NCBI GenBank assembly: GCA_965200765.1
Contig: OZ241380.1
Location: 310,001-374,000, forward strand
Direction of reading: 5' to 3'
Length of the DNA stretch: 64,000 nucleotides
Source of the DNA: G965200765 sp965200765
GTDB taxonomy: Bacteria > Pseudomonadota > Gammaproteobacteria > Arenicellales > JAJDZL01
Both the position numbers and the translations under genes were made by a program. Position 1 is the first letter of the stretch; each line of letters opens with the position of its first letter. Positions 18,562-27,562 of the stretch are shown here, one piece after another. A model generated the notes under the pieces. The model had not been told where the DNA came from. It made no database searches and was given only the letters and a program-made list of their open reading frames with translations.

Positions 18562-19632
18562 GTGATTCGCGCTTTGCAAACTTCAAACTCCAATTGGGGG
18601 CGAGCAGATACGCAAGTCTTCGCTTGGCTGTTGATCGTTTGCTTTCTGGTATTTGTGCTGATTCTGGTCGGCGGCTATACGCGTCTCACAAACTCCGGCC
18701 TGTCAATCGTTGAATGGAAACCGATCTCCGGTGTTGTCCCGCCTCTGTCAAGCGAGGGGTGGCTGGAAGAGTTTGAGCGATACAAGCAGTTTCCCGAGTA
18801 CAAGATTGTCAACCCGGATATTTCACTGAGCGGGTTCAAGCGGATTTACTGGATAGAATTCATTCATCGTTTGATTGCAAGACTGCTCGCGGTTGTCTTT
18901 TTGGTGCCGTTTTTGATCTTTATGGCCAGAAAATATTTCGACCGGCAGTTGGCGCTTCGGTTGGCATTCGTATTTGTTCTGGGTGGATTGCAAGGAGCAC
19001 TGGGGTGGTATATGGTTCAGAGTGGATTGATTCGAGATCCGTCTGTTAGCCAGTATCGATTGACAACTCACTTGGGTTTGGCAGTCTTGATTTATGGCTA
19101 TCTGCTGTGGCTGACTGTCGGCGTTTTATCGCGGCAGTGGAAGATGAAACATTCGGCCCCGAAGCGGACCAGACAACTGACAATTATTTGTACAATTCTT
19201 GTATTGATTGTACAAATAACCGGCGGATTTATGGCAGGTACTCATGCCGGCTTTGTGTTCAATACATTTCCGGACATGAATGGACAGCTGGTTCCCGAGG
19301 GTTTGTTTGCGTTAAGCCCGGTGTGGCGAAACTTGTTCGAAAATGTTGTAATGATTCAATTTGTACATCGCTGGTTGGCAATTGCAACGGTAGTTCTGAT
19401 ATTTTTGTTGTGGATTGGACGATTTGAGTGTCAGTCAAGGAGAATCAGAATGATGCTTGATGCAGTCATGGTTGTAGCAATTGGACAAGCGGTATTGGGA
19501 GTGAGTACATTGTTGAGTCATGTATCATTACCAATTGCACTTGCTCATCAGGCTGGCTTCATTGTTTTGCTGAGTGTGCTGGTAGTGTTGTTGAAGCTGG
19601 TTGCGATGCGACCCGGTTCTGCTCAAGTCTAA
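18562..19632 (+). CDS. ctaA: Heme A synthase (COX15/CtaA, type 2)
   Basis: Integral-membrane enzyme that oxidises the C8 methyl of heme O to the formyl of heme A, the cofactor of aa3 cytochrome oxidases. Eight hydrophobic segments are visible. The four heme-ligand histidines are in EFIHRLIARLL, TTHLGLAVL, QFVHRWLAIA and LAHQAGFIVLL. VGGYTRLTNSGLSIVEWKP is the signature of the alphaproteobacterial/mitochondrial type. The frame opens at 18505 inside fabB, but the GTG at 18562, 11 bp after fabB, gives a sensible N-terminus. No ctaB or cox genes are nearby. Confidence 0.92.
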   Translation: MIRALQTSNSNWGRADTQVFAWLLIVCFLVFVLILVGGYTRLTNSGLSIVEWKPISGVVPPLSSEGWLEEFERYKQFPEYKIVNPDISLSGFKRIYWIEFIHRLIARLLAVVFLVPFLIFMARKYFDRQLALRLAFVFVLGGLQGALGWYMVQSGLIRDPSVSQYRLTTHLGLAVLIYGYLLWLTVGVLSRQWKMKHSAPKRTRQLTIICTILVLIVQITGGFMAGTHAGFVFNTFPDMNGQLVPEGLFALSPVWRNLFENVVMIQFVHRWLAIATVVLIFLLWIGRFECQSRRIRMMLDAVMVVAIGQAVLGVSTLLSHVSLPIALAHQAGFIVLLSVLVVLLKLVAMRPGSAQV

Positions 19633-19668
19633 GAGATTGATTGGATGACTCGAATTTAAAATGTTCGC

Positions 19669-20142
19669 GTGAGCGAAGAATTTGCGAACAGAATAATTTT
19701 CACCATGAATATTGTTGCAATCACCTTGATCGGATTCATGTCAGTCGGAATGTGGGGTTTTCTCATTGAACCGTCGGACAGCGAATTTTTTCAAAGGGAA
19801 CCACCCCCTCGCCAGGTTGGGCAAATTACGCAAGGTGTTATTGAAGACGGTGAAGCCAGGTACGAAGGCGAAATGCTGGACGGAGAACCGAATGGCTGGG
19901 GAATATTCACCAATGCGGATGGCGATGTGTACGAAGGTGGATTTTTGAATGGTATTCCGCATGGCAAGGGTAAGATTACTTTTTCTAATGGAAGTATGTA
20001 TGACGGAGAGTTTCGGGATGGGGAAATGTACGGGCGCGGTATTCAGGTGACGGAAAGTGGTGACGTCATTGAAGTGCTGAACGGCAACTATGTTCGGCAA
20101 CTACCCAGTGATTGGCTAGAGCAGGAAAAGCACAACGAATGA
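19669..20142 (+). CDS. Membrane-anchored MORN-repeat protein
   Basis: 157 residues: one N-terminal transmembrane segment (about residues 9-32, ending MSVGMWGFLI), a Pro-rich linker, then about three MORN repeats (YEGEMLDGEPNGWGIF, YEGGFLNGIPHGKGKI, YDGEFRDGEMYGRGI). MORN repeats form flat beta-hairpin sheets used in protein or lipid contact; bacterial roles are mostly unknown. It begins with GTG at 19669 (an ATG at 19705 would lose part of the anchor). It follows ctaA by 36 bp in the same direction. Confidence 0.8.
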   Translation: MSEEFANRIIFTMNIVAITLIGFMSVGMWGFLIEPSDSEFFQREPPPRQVGQITQGVIEDGEARYEGEMLDGEPNGWGIFTNADGDVYEGGFLNGIPHGKGKITFSNGSMYDGEFRDGEMYGRGIQVTESGDVIEVLNGNYVRQLPSDWLEQEKHNE

Positions 20143-20417
20143 TTACAATAGCGGTTGACATACGAACTTGGCGATAATCAACTTTGATTTTGCCTTTTGC
20201 CAACTTGAATTGTCTTGGTGAATTACTAGGATGGAATTAAATTGCATAACCAATTGGACAAGAAATGTGTCGGCAACAGTCTTCATGCTTGGGTATGAGA
20301 AAATTGCGTGTCATGACTGTTTTATAATTTAAAAAAATTTAAGGAAAAAGGGCAGACCAAAGCCTTACAATTCTGCATCTATTGATTACTTTCAAATATA
20401 GAAGGAGCGCCAATCGA

Positions 20418-21479
20418 ATGCAACGCAATCACTTTCAAAATTTCAAGATTCAACAGATACTGCCAACCGTTATGGTTTCTGTTGTGCTCGTACTATCGGC
20501 CTGCGGAGGCGGCGGTTCAACCACTACCAGGTTGAATCCCGCGCAACCTTCTGTCGAGCAGGCTTTTGCAAGGGCGGCGACCTCAAATAATGCGCGACAA
20601 AACGTATCTACCGCTGCCAGAAGTGAGCCCAGACCGGGAAGTGTCACACAGAGCTCAGATTCGGAAGGTGGAGTCACTGCAAACAGTCTGAGTATTAGCG
20701 TAACAAGAGCACCCGCGCGCGGAGTTGGTTTTCGAATTCGAGAAACAGTATCTGGAGTGCAGTCTGACTTTTTGGTAAGTGGTGAACAAGGTGTTGAAGT
20801 AAATGCTGATGCCCCGGATAGTACTGGTTTTCAGCCCGTCCAGGCGGATTTTGTGTCGAACAGCAGAAGAGTATGGACTCTGATTTTTACAAATATCAAC
20901 ACAATTACCAATGCAAACCTCTGGCTTGCTGGAGGACTATACATTGAATCAACCGGCCAAGGCCAAAGCCGGTCTGATGAGTTTGGGGCTTTCTTTAATG
21001 GCGGTCAACCCTTTACAGATAACATTACAAATCTTTCAGGGACGGCGACATATGAAGGCGAGGCGGTTGGCATCGGAAGAATTAGCGGCTTCGGGTCAAC
21101 TGATGGTCAAATTCTCGCGTTCGCTAGCGACGAAGTGCGGTTAGTTGCCGACTTTGGTGATGCAACTGCACTGGGAAGCATTTCCGGAAGGATTAGAGGT
21201 ATTCAATTTGATCCGGACAGCGATGAAGCAGAAACACTGGACGGCACGCTAGAATTGGGAACGGCTCCACTAAGTAGCGAGCATTCTGGCTTTTTCAACG
21301 GCGATACCAGCTACCAAGAAGGTGATTGGACCGGGGCCGGTAAATGGGGTGGCCAATTCTACAACAATGGTGCCCTTCCGGGAAATGTTGGTGGAACATT
21401 CGGTATGTCTTTTTCTAACACTGAAGGGGACACTACCGGCGAACTCATTGGTGTGTTTGGCGTTGACAGAGATCAATAG
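20418..21479 (+). CDS. TbpB-like (transferrin-binding-protein-like) lipoprotein
   Basis: A lipoprotein signal peptide ends in the lipobox LSAC, followed by GGGG, typical of outer-surface lipoproteins. A low-complexity Ser/Thr-rich linker is followed by a beta-rich domain. The C-terminal third has the TbpB beta-barrel pattern: GTATYEGEAVG, VADFGDATALGSISGRI, and GKWGGQFYNNG followed by GGTFGMSF. Classical TbpB binds host transferrin; free-living bacteria carry single-lobed relatives of unknown ligand. The ATG at 20418 has GGAG 10 nt upstream and is preferred over 20382. TATAAT lies at 20323-20328. Confidence 0.72.
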   Translation: MQRNHFQNFKIQQILPTVMVSVVLVLSACGGGGSTTTRLNPAQPSVEQAFARAATSNNARQNVSTAARSEPRPGSVTQSSDSEGGVTANSLSISVTRAPARGVGFRIRETVSGVQSDFLVSGEQGVEVNADAPDSTGFQPVQADFVSNSRRVWTLIFTNINTITNANLWLAGGLYIESTGQGQSRSDEFGAFFNGGQPFTDNITNLSGTATYEGEAVGIGRISGFGSTDGQILAFASDEVRLVADFGDATALGSISGRIRGIQFDPDSDEAETLDGTLELGTAPLSSEHSGFFNGDTSYQEGDWTGAGKWGGQFYNNGALPGNVGGTFGMSFSNTEGDTTGELIGVFGVDRDQ

Positions 21480-21842
21480 CCATTTCAATAATCTTTGACG
21501 GTTGAATTTGTCTGATTTCATCGCGTTGTTGTATGGTTTCGATTTCATGGCATTTTCTTGTTGTTTAAATTTCAAGGTTGGCAATTTCTTCAATTGGAGA
21601 TATCAGAAATAAGTTTCACTTTATGTTGAAACACTGGCCTCGTTTGGAAGTGGGAATTCTGTATTTTGGCAGTGACAAAATAGGTATTTAACCGTTAGTG
21701 TTGAATTTTTCCGAATTGCCCGGTGCGGTATTGTGCGGCTTGGCTTTCGGCCAAGCTCGGGACCGAAGCGGCGAAATTAATGATTTCACGGTCCTGATAT
21801 TGGTGAAGCCATGATCGGGAAGGCAGAATAGTGTAATTGAAT
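21480..21842. other. 363-bp intergenic region with a 7-bp hairpin
   Basis: No convincing coding frame. It contains a perfect hairpin at 21738-21756 (stem GCTTGGC/GCCAAGC, loop TTTCG). No T-run follows on either strand, so it is not a standard terminator, though it lies between two convergent genes. Confidence 0.4.
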
Positions 21843-22634
21843 TTATAAAGTATTCAAAAAAGAGACTAATGAATGATTGAATACGTTAGTTTGTTCTACA
21901 TTGGAAAAGTGTGCGGCACCCTGAATAATTTCCAAGGTTGAATTGGCAATCGCCTCATGCATCACCTTGGATTCGCTTACTGGTGTGGCCATATCCTGAT
22001 CGCCAACAATAATATGTGTTGGCACCCTTATCTGCTCAAGCTGGTTGAGGAAGTTCATGTTAATGATCGCGTGACAGCATCCAAGGTAGCCGGTTGTTGA
22101 CATCATTTGTATTTGTTCCCTGATTTCTTTGTATTCCGGAGTTGGCGGTTGCTTCCTGTATGAATCTGTAAACCACCGTTCCATTGCAGATTCAACCATG
22201 GGTTCCATTCCATGTTTTTCGCAAATCTCTACCCTTTTCGTCCAGACCGGCATTGTATGATCTCGAATCAAGGACATTGTGTCGCATAAGCATAAACTGT
22301 TTAGCCGATTTGAATGATGGATCCCCAGACCTTGCCCAATCATTCCGCCCATGGAAAGTCCAACCCAATGAACTTTTTCGATTTCGAGTGCATTCAGCAC
22401 AGCAACCATATCAGCAATCAAATCGTTCATCGAGTATTTGCCAGCGGGTGCTGACGACTTGCCATGTCCTCTTGTATCAATGCGTAGCACATTAAAATCT
22501 GTCTCCAGAACAGGTAACTGGGGTTTCCACATAATTCCACTGGAACCAAGTGAATGACTGAGTGCGACTGTCTCTCCATTTGGATTTCCAGAGAGCTCGC
22601 AGTTGATTTCAATATTGTTAGCCTTGATTTTCAT
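21843..22634 (-). CDS. Alpha/beta hydrolase, 3-oxoadipate enol-lactonase-like
   Basis: 263-residue alpha/beta hydrolase with nucleophile Ser94 in VGLSMGGMIGQ, the acid in VGDQDMATP and the histidine in GAAHFSNVEQ. RIDTRGHGKSSAPAG and the oxyanion region SHSLGSSGIMW resemble PcaD (3-oxoadipate enol-lactonase), the last ring-cleavage step of the protocatechuate/catechol branch. No other pca or cat genes are in the window, so the true substrate may differ. The gene stands alone, facing the lipoprotein gene. Confidence 0.82.
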   Translation of the reverse strand: MKIKANNIEINCELSGNPNGETVALSHSLGSSGIMWKPQLPVLETDFNVLRIDTRGHGKSSAPAGKYSMNDLIADMVAVLNALEIEKVHWVGLSMGGMIGQGLGIHHSNRLNSLCLCDTMSLIRDHTMPVWTKRVEICEKHGMEPMVESAMERWFTDSYRKQPPTPEYKEIREQIQMMSTTGYLGCCHAIINMNFLNQLEQIRVPTHIIVGDQDMATPVSESKVMHEAIANSTLEIIQGAAHFSNVEQTNVFNHSLVSFLNTL

Positions 22635-22831
22635 AGCTCTTCAACCATTGCTTGTTCAATTGGAAAATAGTTCAATCATGTTGCTTGCACAGTACAGCAA
22701 AACTGTGTGCGAAAGTAGTCGACGTAGCATTCAATACAAAAAGAAAGCCCAACAATTCATAGATGAAAGAGCATAACGATAGACAATGACGGATAATTGA
22801 TATGCAGTGTTTCATCAAGATGTAGATTTGC

Positions 22832-23221
22832 ATGCAAAAACTGGCTCAAAATCGATTGTTGTTTTATGTTGTAGCTTTGCTGTGGCTTCCAATTGGGGTT
22901 GTTTTTTACCCGATACTACGATTCGGAGCAGTACCGCTAGAATGGTTTGTATGGCTTTCCTTGGTTCCGACAACAGTCGGTGGCCTGTCCCTCGCCTTCG
23001 CCTGGCGTGCAATATACCGCAGGAATTATACGCGAACAGCCGGAATTTTCTTCATCATTTTGGCTCCCATTTCGATTCTCGCGGGAGTGATCGGCGGGTT
23101 GCTCGGGCCGATTGGCCTGATTGTTTATCCAACTTTTTTCAGTTTGCCTGCATGGATAGGATACGGAATTATTGTCTTGCGACAGAAGCTACACGCACGA
23201 CATGACGACAGTTCTCCATAG
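22832..23221 (+). CDS. Small integral membrane protein, unknown function
   Basis: 129 residues with about four hydrophobic segments: LLFYVVALLWLPIGVVFYPI, WFVWLSLVPTTVGGLSLAFA, GIFFIILAPISILAGVIGGL and IGLIVYPTFFSLPAWIGYGI. The short charged C-terminus (LRQKLHARHDDSSP) is probably cytoplasmic. I do not recognise the family. The ATG at 22832 has no strong Shine-Dalgarno. Confidence 0.6.
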   Translation: MQKLAQNRLLFYVVALLWLPIGVVFYPILRFGAVPLEWFVWLSLVPTTVGGLSLAFAWRAIYRRNYTRTAGIFFIILAPISILAGVIGGLLGPIGLIVYPTFFSLPAWIGYGIIVLRQKLHARHDDSSP

Positions 23222-23320
23222 CATGCGAACGAAAGCACTTCCCTTTCGATAGACAGCAAAATCAGTTGGAGACCAATCCCGGCCGAAAAGGTTTTGCGAA
23301 TCACACATTCAGATACTGGT

Positions 23321-23765
23321 TTGTTCAAGCGAATCGGACTTGAGATAATCTTTGCATCCATTTTGATCACGATTGTGTCTTTTCCACTTCAATCCAACTG
23401 TGGCCGAATACAAAGATGACTGTCGAAGTGAGGCTGAAGTATCAAGCAATACGGTTCACTACGTACTGCCCGGTCTCCCTGCATTGACTCCAAGGTGCCA
23501 AATAATCTGCTTCAACATTGGTAGTTTGAGTTGTTTACCGGTAGTTTTACGGTCTTGAGCGATACAACGGGTCATCCTCCACAATCGAAATCAAACTTTT
23601 GCTCAATGCAACCCGCTCTACAAACAGTTTTCCGGTTCGACGGTACCGCCAGCAAGCTCGGAATATCGTTCAGAATTCCAAGCAGAATTTACCTTCAATG
23701 AACCCGACTTGCGCAGTGTGAATGTGCCGCGTGCTTTTTCCCTGATTTATCCTGTCTATCAATAA
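23321..23765 (+). pseudogene. Probable eroded lipoprotein-type gene
   Basis: From a TTG at 23321 a lipoprotein-like start is readable (FKRIGLEIIFASILITIVSF, then PLQSNCG). That frame stops after about 33 codons. A second frame continues from about 23400 to an in-frame TGA at 23556-23558. After that TGA the same frame stays open to TAA at 23763-23765, with a natural-looking tail (EFQAEFTFNEPDLRSVNVPR, then AFSLIYPVYQ). One frameshift plus one stop would explain the pattern. The remaining bases of the 580-bp gap (23222-23801) hold nothing else I can support. Confidence 0.35.
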
Positions 23766-23789
23766 CCCAAAATTCAAACTGCAACTCGC

Positions 23790-23795
23790 TATAAT
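23790..23795 (+). promoter_or_regulatory. -10 box (TATAAT) very close to the guaB start
   Basis: TATAAT ends 6 nt before the guaB ATG at 23802, so initiation 6-8 nt downstream would place the first transcribed base at or next to the start codon. No good -35 is seen at the usual distance (bases 23767-23772 read CCAAAA). It may be chance, or mark a leaderless transcript. Confidence 0.3.
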
Positions 23796-23801
23796 TAAAT
23801 A

Positions 23802-25268
23802 ATGGAAGGCATTGAACAAGCACTCACATTCGACGACATACTGCTCGTTCCTGCGAGATCTTCAGTATTGCCTGCAGATGTGGGCTTGGCAACTCGCCTC
23901 ACCAAGAAACTTGGCCTGAACATTCCGTTGCTTTCTGCCGCAATGGATACCGTCACCGAATCTGCCATGGCAGTTGCCATGGCACAACTTGGCGGCATCG
24001 GAATCATTCATCGAAATATGACTCCCAAGAGACAGGCTGGAGAAGTATTTACTGTCAAAAAGCACGAAAGCGGAATCGTGACCGATCCGGTGACCGCACT
24101 GGACTCCATGACAATCGCAGACGTTTCTGCATTGATACAGAAGCACGGTGTTTCCGGCCTGCCGGTCTTGAGTCAGAAAGGAGAGCTGGTCGGTATTGTG
24201 ACCAACCGGGATATTCGATTTGAAGAACGCGGTGAGACTTCTATCAAGACCGTTATGACCACGAAAGAGAAACTGGTTACGGTTACTGAAGGTGCTTCCA
24301 AGGAAGAAGTCAAGAAGTTGCTTCATGCCAATCGAATCGAGAAGTTGCTGGTTGTGGATGAAAATTTTTCATTGAAAGGCTTGATCACCGTCACAGATAT
24401 CAAGAAATCCACTGATTATCCGAATGCCAGCAAAGATGGAAAAGGACGGTTGCTGGTTGGAGCTGCGGTTGGAACGGGGGACGGTGAATTGAAGAGAGTT
24501 GAAATGCTTGTGAATGCCGGGGTTGATGTAATCGCCGTGGACACGGCTCATGGCCATTCCGAACGCGTCTTGGAGCATGTCAAAACAATCAAGAAAATCT
24601 ATCCCGATACCCAGTTGATTGCAGGCAATGTTGCGACAGGAAGAGCAGCATTGGATTTGGTTGAGTACGGAGCCGATGCAATCAAGGTTGGAGTAGGTCC
24701 AGGGTCGATCTGCACAACGCGAATAGTAGCGGGAGTCGGAGTTCCGCAAGTATCTGCAATTATGGATGTGTCGCGGGCGTTGCGGGATGAAGGCATTCCG
24801 GTCATTGCCGATGGTGGTATACGGTATTCTGGCGATATCGCCAAGGCGATCGTGGCAGGTGCTCATTCTGTAATGGTAGGCAGTTTGCTTGGCGGCACTG
24901 AGGAAGCACCGGGTCGAATTGAAGTTTACGAAGGGCGGGCTTACAAGTCCTATCGGGGTATGGGGTCACTGGGCGCAATGGCTGATGGTTCCGGCGACCG
25001 GTATTTTCAAAACTCCGGCAATGGGCAATCCAAACTGGTACCTGAAGGAATTGAAGGACGAGTGCCATATCGGGGTGCATTGAGCAACACAGTCCATCAG
25101 TTAATCGGCGGATTGAGATCCAGCATGGGATATACAGGCAACGCCGACATCAATTCACTTCGTACTCGCGGCACCTTTGTTCGCATTACCAACGCCGGAA
25201 TCCGGGAAAGTCACGTACACGATGTACAAATCGTAAAGGAATCCCCGAATTACTGGCGAAACGTGTGA
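23802..25268 (+). CDS. guaB: Inosine-5'-monophosphate dehydrogenase
   Basis: Oxidises IMP to XMP with NAD, the first committed step to GMP. 488 residues: a TIM barrel interrupted by two CBS domains (about 95-205, including KHGVSGLPVLSQKGELVGIV). The catalytic cysteine is in GPGSICTTRIV (about residue 305) and the flap carries YRGMGSLGAM. It is followed 7 bp later by guaA, the standard GMP operon. Confidence 0.98.
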   Translation: MEGIEQALTFDDILLVPARSSVLPADVGLATRLTKKLGLNIPLLSAAMDTVTESAMAVAMAQLGGIGIIHRNMTPKRQAGEVFTVKKHESGIVTDPVTALDSMTIADVSALIQKHGVSGLPVLSQKGELVGIVTNRDIRFEERGETSIKTVMTTKEKLVTVTEGASKEEVKKLLHANRIEKLLVVDENFSLKGLITVTDIKKSTDYPNASKDGKGRLLVGAAVGTGDGELKRVEMLVNAGVDVIAVDTAHGHSERVLEHVKTIKKIYPDTQLIAGNVATGRAALDLVEYGADAIKVGVGPGSICTTRIVAGVGVPQVSAIMDVSRALRDEGIPVIADGGIRYSGDIAKAIVAGAHSVMVGSLLGGTEEAPGRIEVYEGRAYKSYRGMGSLGAMADGSGDRYFQNSGNGQSKLVPEGIEGRVPYRGALSNTVHQLIGGLRSSMGYTGNADINSLRTRGTFVRITNAGIRESHVHDVQIVKESPNYWRNV

Positions 25269-25275
25269 TATTCCG

Positions 25276-26862
25276 GTGGATGTTTTCGATCGAAGCGAGT
25301 TAACCGAAGATCGAATTCTGATACTGGATTTTGGCTCGCAGTACACGCAGCTCATTGCGCGTCGAATCCGGGAATGTGGTGTATTCAGTTCAATTTTGCC
25401 GTATGGAACGGCTGTCAGGGAGATTGAATCGTTTGATCCGGCCGGTCTGGTACTGTCGGGCGGTCCCGCAACTGTCACCAGTGAATTTGCTGCCAAGGTG
25501 CCGGCGGAAATTTTCAATCTGGGTATTCCAGTCTTGGGAATTTGCTACGGAATGCAGACCATGGCCGCGCAGCTGGGCGGCCGGGTGGAAAACGCATTGA
25601 CGCATGAATATGGCTACACAAAGGTTCGTGTAATTTCAAAATGTCCATTATTCGACGAATTTGTCAAGTTCAACGCGGCCTCGGAGGCCAATTTGGATGT
25701 TTGGATGAGCCATGGCGACCGGGTGATTGAACTGCCCCATGGATTTGAAACGGTCGCGGTGTCCGATCATTCCCCTATAGCGGCGATCGCAGATTCCCAA
25801 AAGCATTTCTACGGACTTCAGTTTCATCCTGAAGTCACTCACACCGACCAAGGCAAGCGAATTATTGAATGTTTTGTCCATGGAATTTGCAATTGCGGAT
25901 CTTCATGGCAGGCTGAAGATTTCATTGAGAGTCAAATCCAGCGCATCCGTGAAAAAGTGGGAACCGAGGAAGTAGTACTGGCCTTGTCTGGTGGTGTGGA
26001 TTCATCAGTCTGCGCGGCATTGCTGCAAGGAGCGATTGGTGAGCAACTGACCTGTATTTTTGTTGACAATGGTTTGCTTCGCTTGAATGAACCGCAGTCC
26101 GTCAAGATGAGTATGATGGATAGCCTTGGTGTGAATGTCAGGTTTGTTGATGCGCAAAAGCGATTTTTCCGCGAATTGAAAGGTGTCAGGAATCCGGAAG
26201 CAAAGCGCAAGACAATCGGTCGTGTGTTCATTGAAATCTTTCAGGAAGAAGCTGCACAGTTGAAAGATGTGAAATGGTTGGCGCAAGGAACAATCTATCC
26301 GGATGTGATTGAATCGGCTGCCTTTCACACCGCGACCGCCAAAGTGATCAAATCGCATCATAATGTGGGTGGCTTGCCTGATACCTTGCACCTGAAGTTG
26401 CTGGAGCCGTTGAGAGATTTGTTCAAGGATGAAGTCAGAGAAATTGGAACTCGCCTCGGCTTGCCAAGAGAAATCGTATACCGGCATCCGTTTCCCGGCC
26501 CCGGCTTGGGTGTACGGATTCTTGGGGAAGTCAAGCAGCAGTATGCAGAAATTTTGAGAAAAGCAGATGCGATATTTCTGGAAGAGTTATGGAAGAATGA
26601 TCTGTACTACGAAGCCAGTCAGGCGTTTGCAGTATTTCTGCCGGTCAAGTCGGTTGGAGTGGTTGGAGACAACCGGGCATACGAGTATGTTGTCAGCTTG
26701 CGTGCTGTACAAACCGAAGATTTCATGACAGCAAAGTGCCTGCGCATCCCGTACGAAGTATTGGAGGCTGTTTCAAGTCGAATTGTCAACGAAATTCCGA
26801 ATATTAGCAGAGTGACTTACGATATTTCCAGCAAGCCGCCTGCGACTATTGAATGGGAGTGA
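25276..26862 (+). CDS. guaA: GMP synthase (glutamine-hydrolysing)
   Basis: Aminates XMP to GMP using glutamine. 528 residues: a class I glutamine amidotransferase domain with nucleophile Cys in GICYGMQTMA and FHPEVTHT (His and Glu), then the ATP-pyrophosphatase PP-loop ALSGGVDSSVCAALL and the C-terminal dimerisation domain ending KPPATIEWE. The start is a GTG 7 bp after guaB. The 3' end overlaps a possible early tadA ATG by 10 bp. Confidence 0.98.
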   Translation: MDVFDRSELTEDRILILDFGSQYTQLIARRIRECGVFSSILPYGTAVREIESFDPAGLVLSGGPATVTSEFAAKVPAEIFNLGIPVLGICYGMQTMAAQLGGRVENALTHEYGYTKVRVISKCPLFDEFVKFNAASEANLDVWMSHGDRVIELPHGFETVAVSDHSPIAAIADSQKHFYGLQFHPEVTHTDQGKRIIECFVHGICNCGSSWQAEDFIESQIQRIREKVGTEEVVLALSGGVDSSVCAALLQGAIGEQLTCIFVDNGLLRLNEPQSVKMSMMDSLGVNVRFVDAQKRFFRELKGVRNPEAKRKTIGRVFIEIFQEEAAQLKDVKWLAQGTIYPDVIESAAFHTATAKVIKSHHNVGGLPDTLHLKLLEPLRDLFKDEVREIGTRLGLPREIVYRHPFPGPGLGVRILGEVKQQYAEILRKADAIFLEELWKNDLYYEASQAFAVFLPVKSVGVVGDNRAYEYVVSLRAVQTEDFMTAKCLRIPYEVLEAVSSRIVNEIPNISRVTYDISSKPPATIEWE

Positions 26863-26879
26863 CTTTCTGTGTTGGTATA

Positions 26880-27362
26880 ATGATTGAAGATCTGCAACAT
26901 GCTCAGTGGATGCACCAGGCATTGGCACTTGCAAAGCGCGCACTGGAATTGGACGAAGTTCCAGTCGGGGCGTTGCTGGTAAAGGACAACAAGGTCATAG
27001 GAGATGGATATAATCAAACCATTCGTACCTGTGACCCAAGTGCGCATGCCGAGATGCTTGCCATTCGCGATGCTGGTTCAAGGCAGGGAAATTACCGACT
27101 CCCCCAAACTACGCTGTATGTAACGCTGGAACCTTGCGTGATGTGCGCGGGTGCGATTGTACAGGCAAGAATTTCGACTGTGATTTTTGGTGCCGCCGAC
27201 CCCAAGTCGGGTGCTTGTGGCTCAGTGATGAATGTACTGCAGTGTCCTCGACTCAATCATCGATGCGAGGTTATCGGCGCGGTCCTGGAACATGAGTGTT
27301 CAACGATTCTAAGACAGTTTTTTGAACAAAAGCGGAAGAAACATGTAGACTATTGCACTTGA
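26880..27362 (+). CDS. tadA: tRNA(Arg) adenosine-34 deaminase
   Basis: Zinc deaminase converting A34 to inosine in tRNA-Arg(ACG), so that one tRNA reads CGU, CGC and CGA. HAEM carries the zinc-binding His and the catalytic Glu; LEPCVMCAGAI supplies the two Cys ligands. VPVGALLVKD and GNYRLPQTTLYVT are typical. The ATG at 26880 gives the usual N-terminus; an ATG at 26853 overlapping guaA would add nine residues. It is in an operon with guaBA, with a tRNA-Ser 26 bp downstream. Confidence 0.93.
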   Translation: MIEDLQHAQWMHQALALAKRALELDEVPVGALLVKDNKVIGDGYNQTIRTCDPSAHAEMLAIRDAGSRQGNYRLPQTTLYVTLEPCVMCAGAIVQARISTVIFGAADPKSGACGSVMNVLQCPRLNHRCEVIGAVLEHECSTILRQFFEQKRKKHVDYCT

Positions 27363-27388
27363 ACTTGCTGATTCGAATTTCAAGTTTC

Positions 27389-27479
27389 GGAGAGGTACCG
27401 AAGTGGACATAACGGCGCGGATTCGAAATCCGTTGGGGGCTCACGCCCCACGTGGGTTCGAATCCCACCCTCTCCGCCA
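27389..27479 (+). tRNA. tRNA-Ser (anticodon CGA)
   Basis: 91 nt, class II tRNA. The acceptor stem GGAGAGG pairs with CCTCTCC and CCA is encoded. The anticodon arm GCGGA-TTCGAAA-TCCGT has CGA in the loop. The long variable arm GGGGGCTCACGCCCC is typical of serine tRNA, and the T-arm is GTGGGTTCGAATCCCAC. It reads UCG codons. Confidence 0.96.
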
Positions 27480-27562
27480 AATCTGCTGTTGATGCAAATT
27501 TGTTCTTGAGTTGGGATAAATGTTCTGGAAGTAGTGGTTAAGGCGAGACCAACAAGGAAAAT

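Noticed and set aside
26876..26881. TATAAT at the tadA start
   Set aside because: It overlaps the ATG itself, so any transcript would begin inside the gene; tadA is in the guaBA operon.
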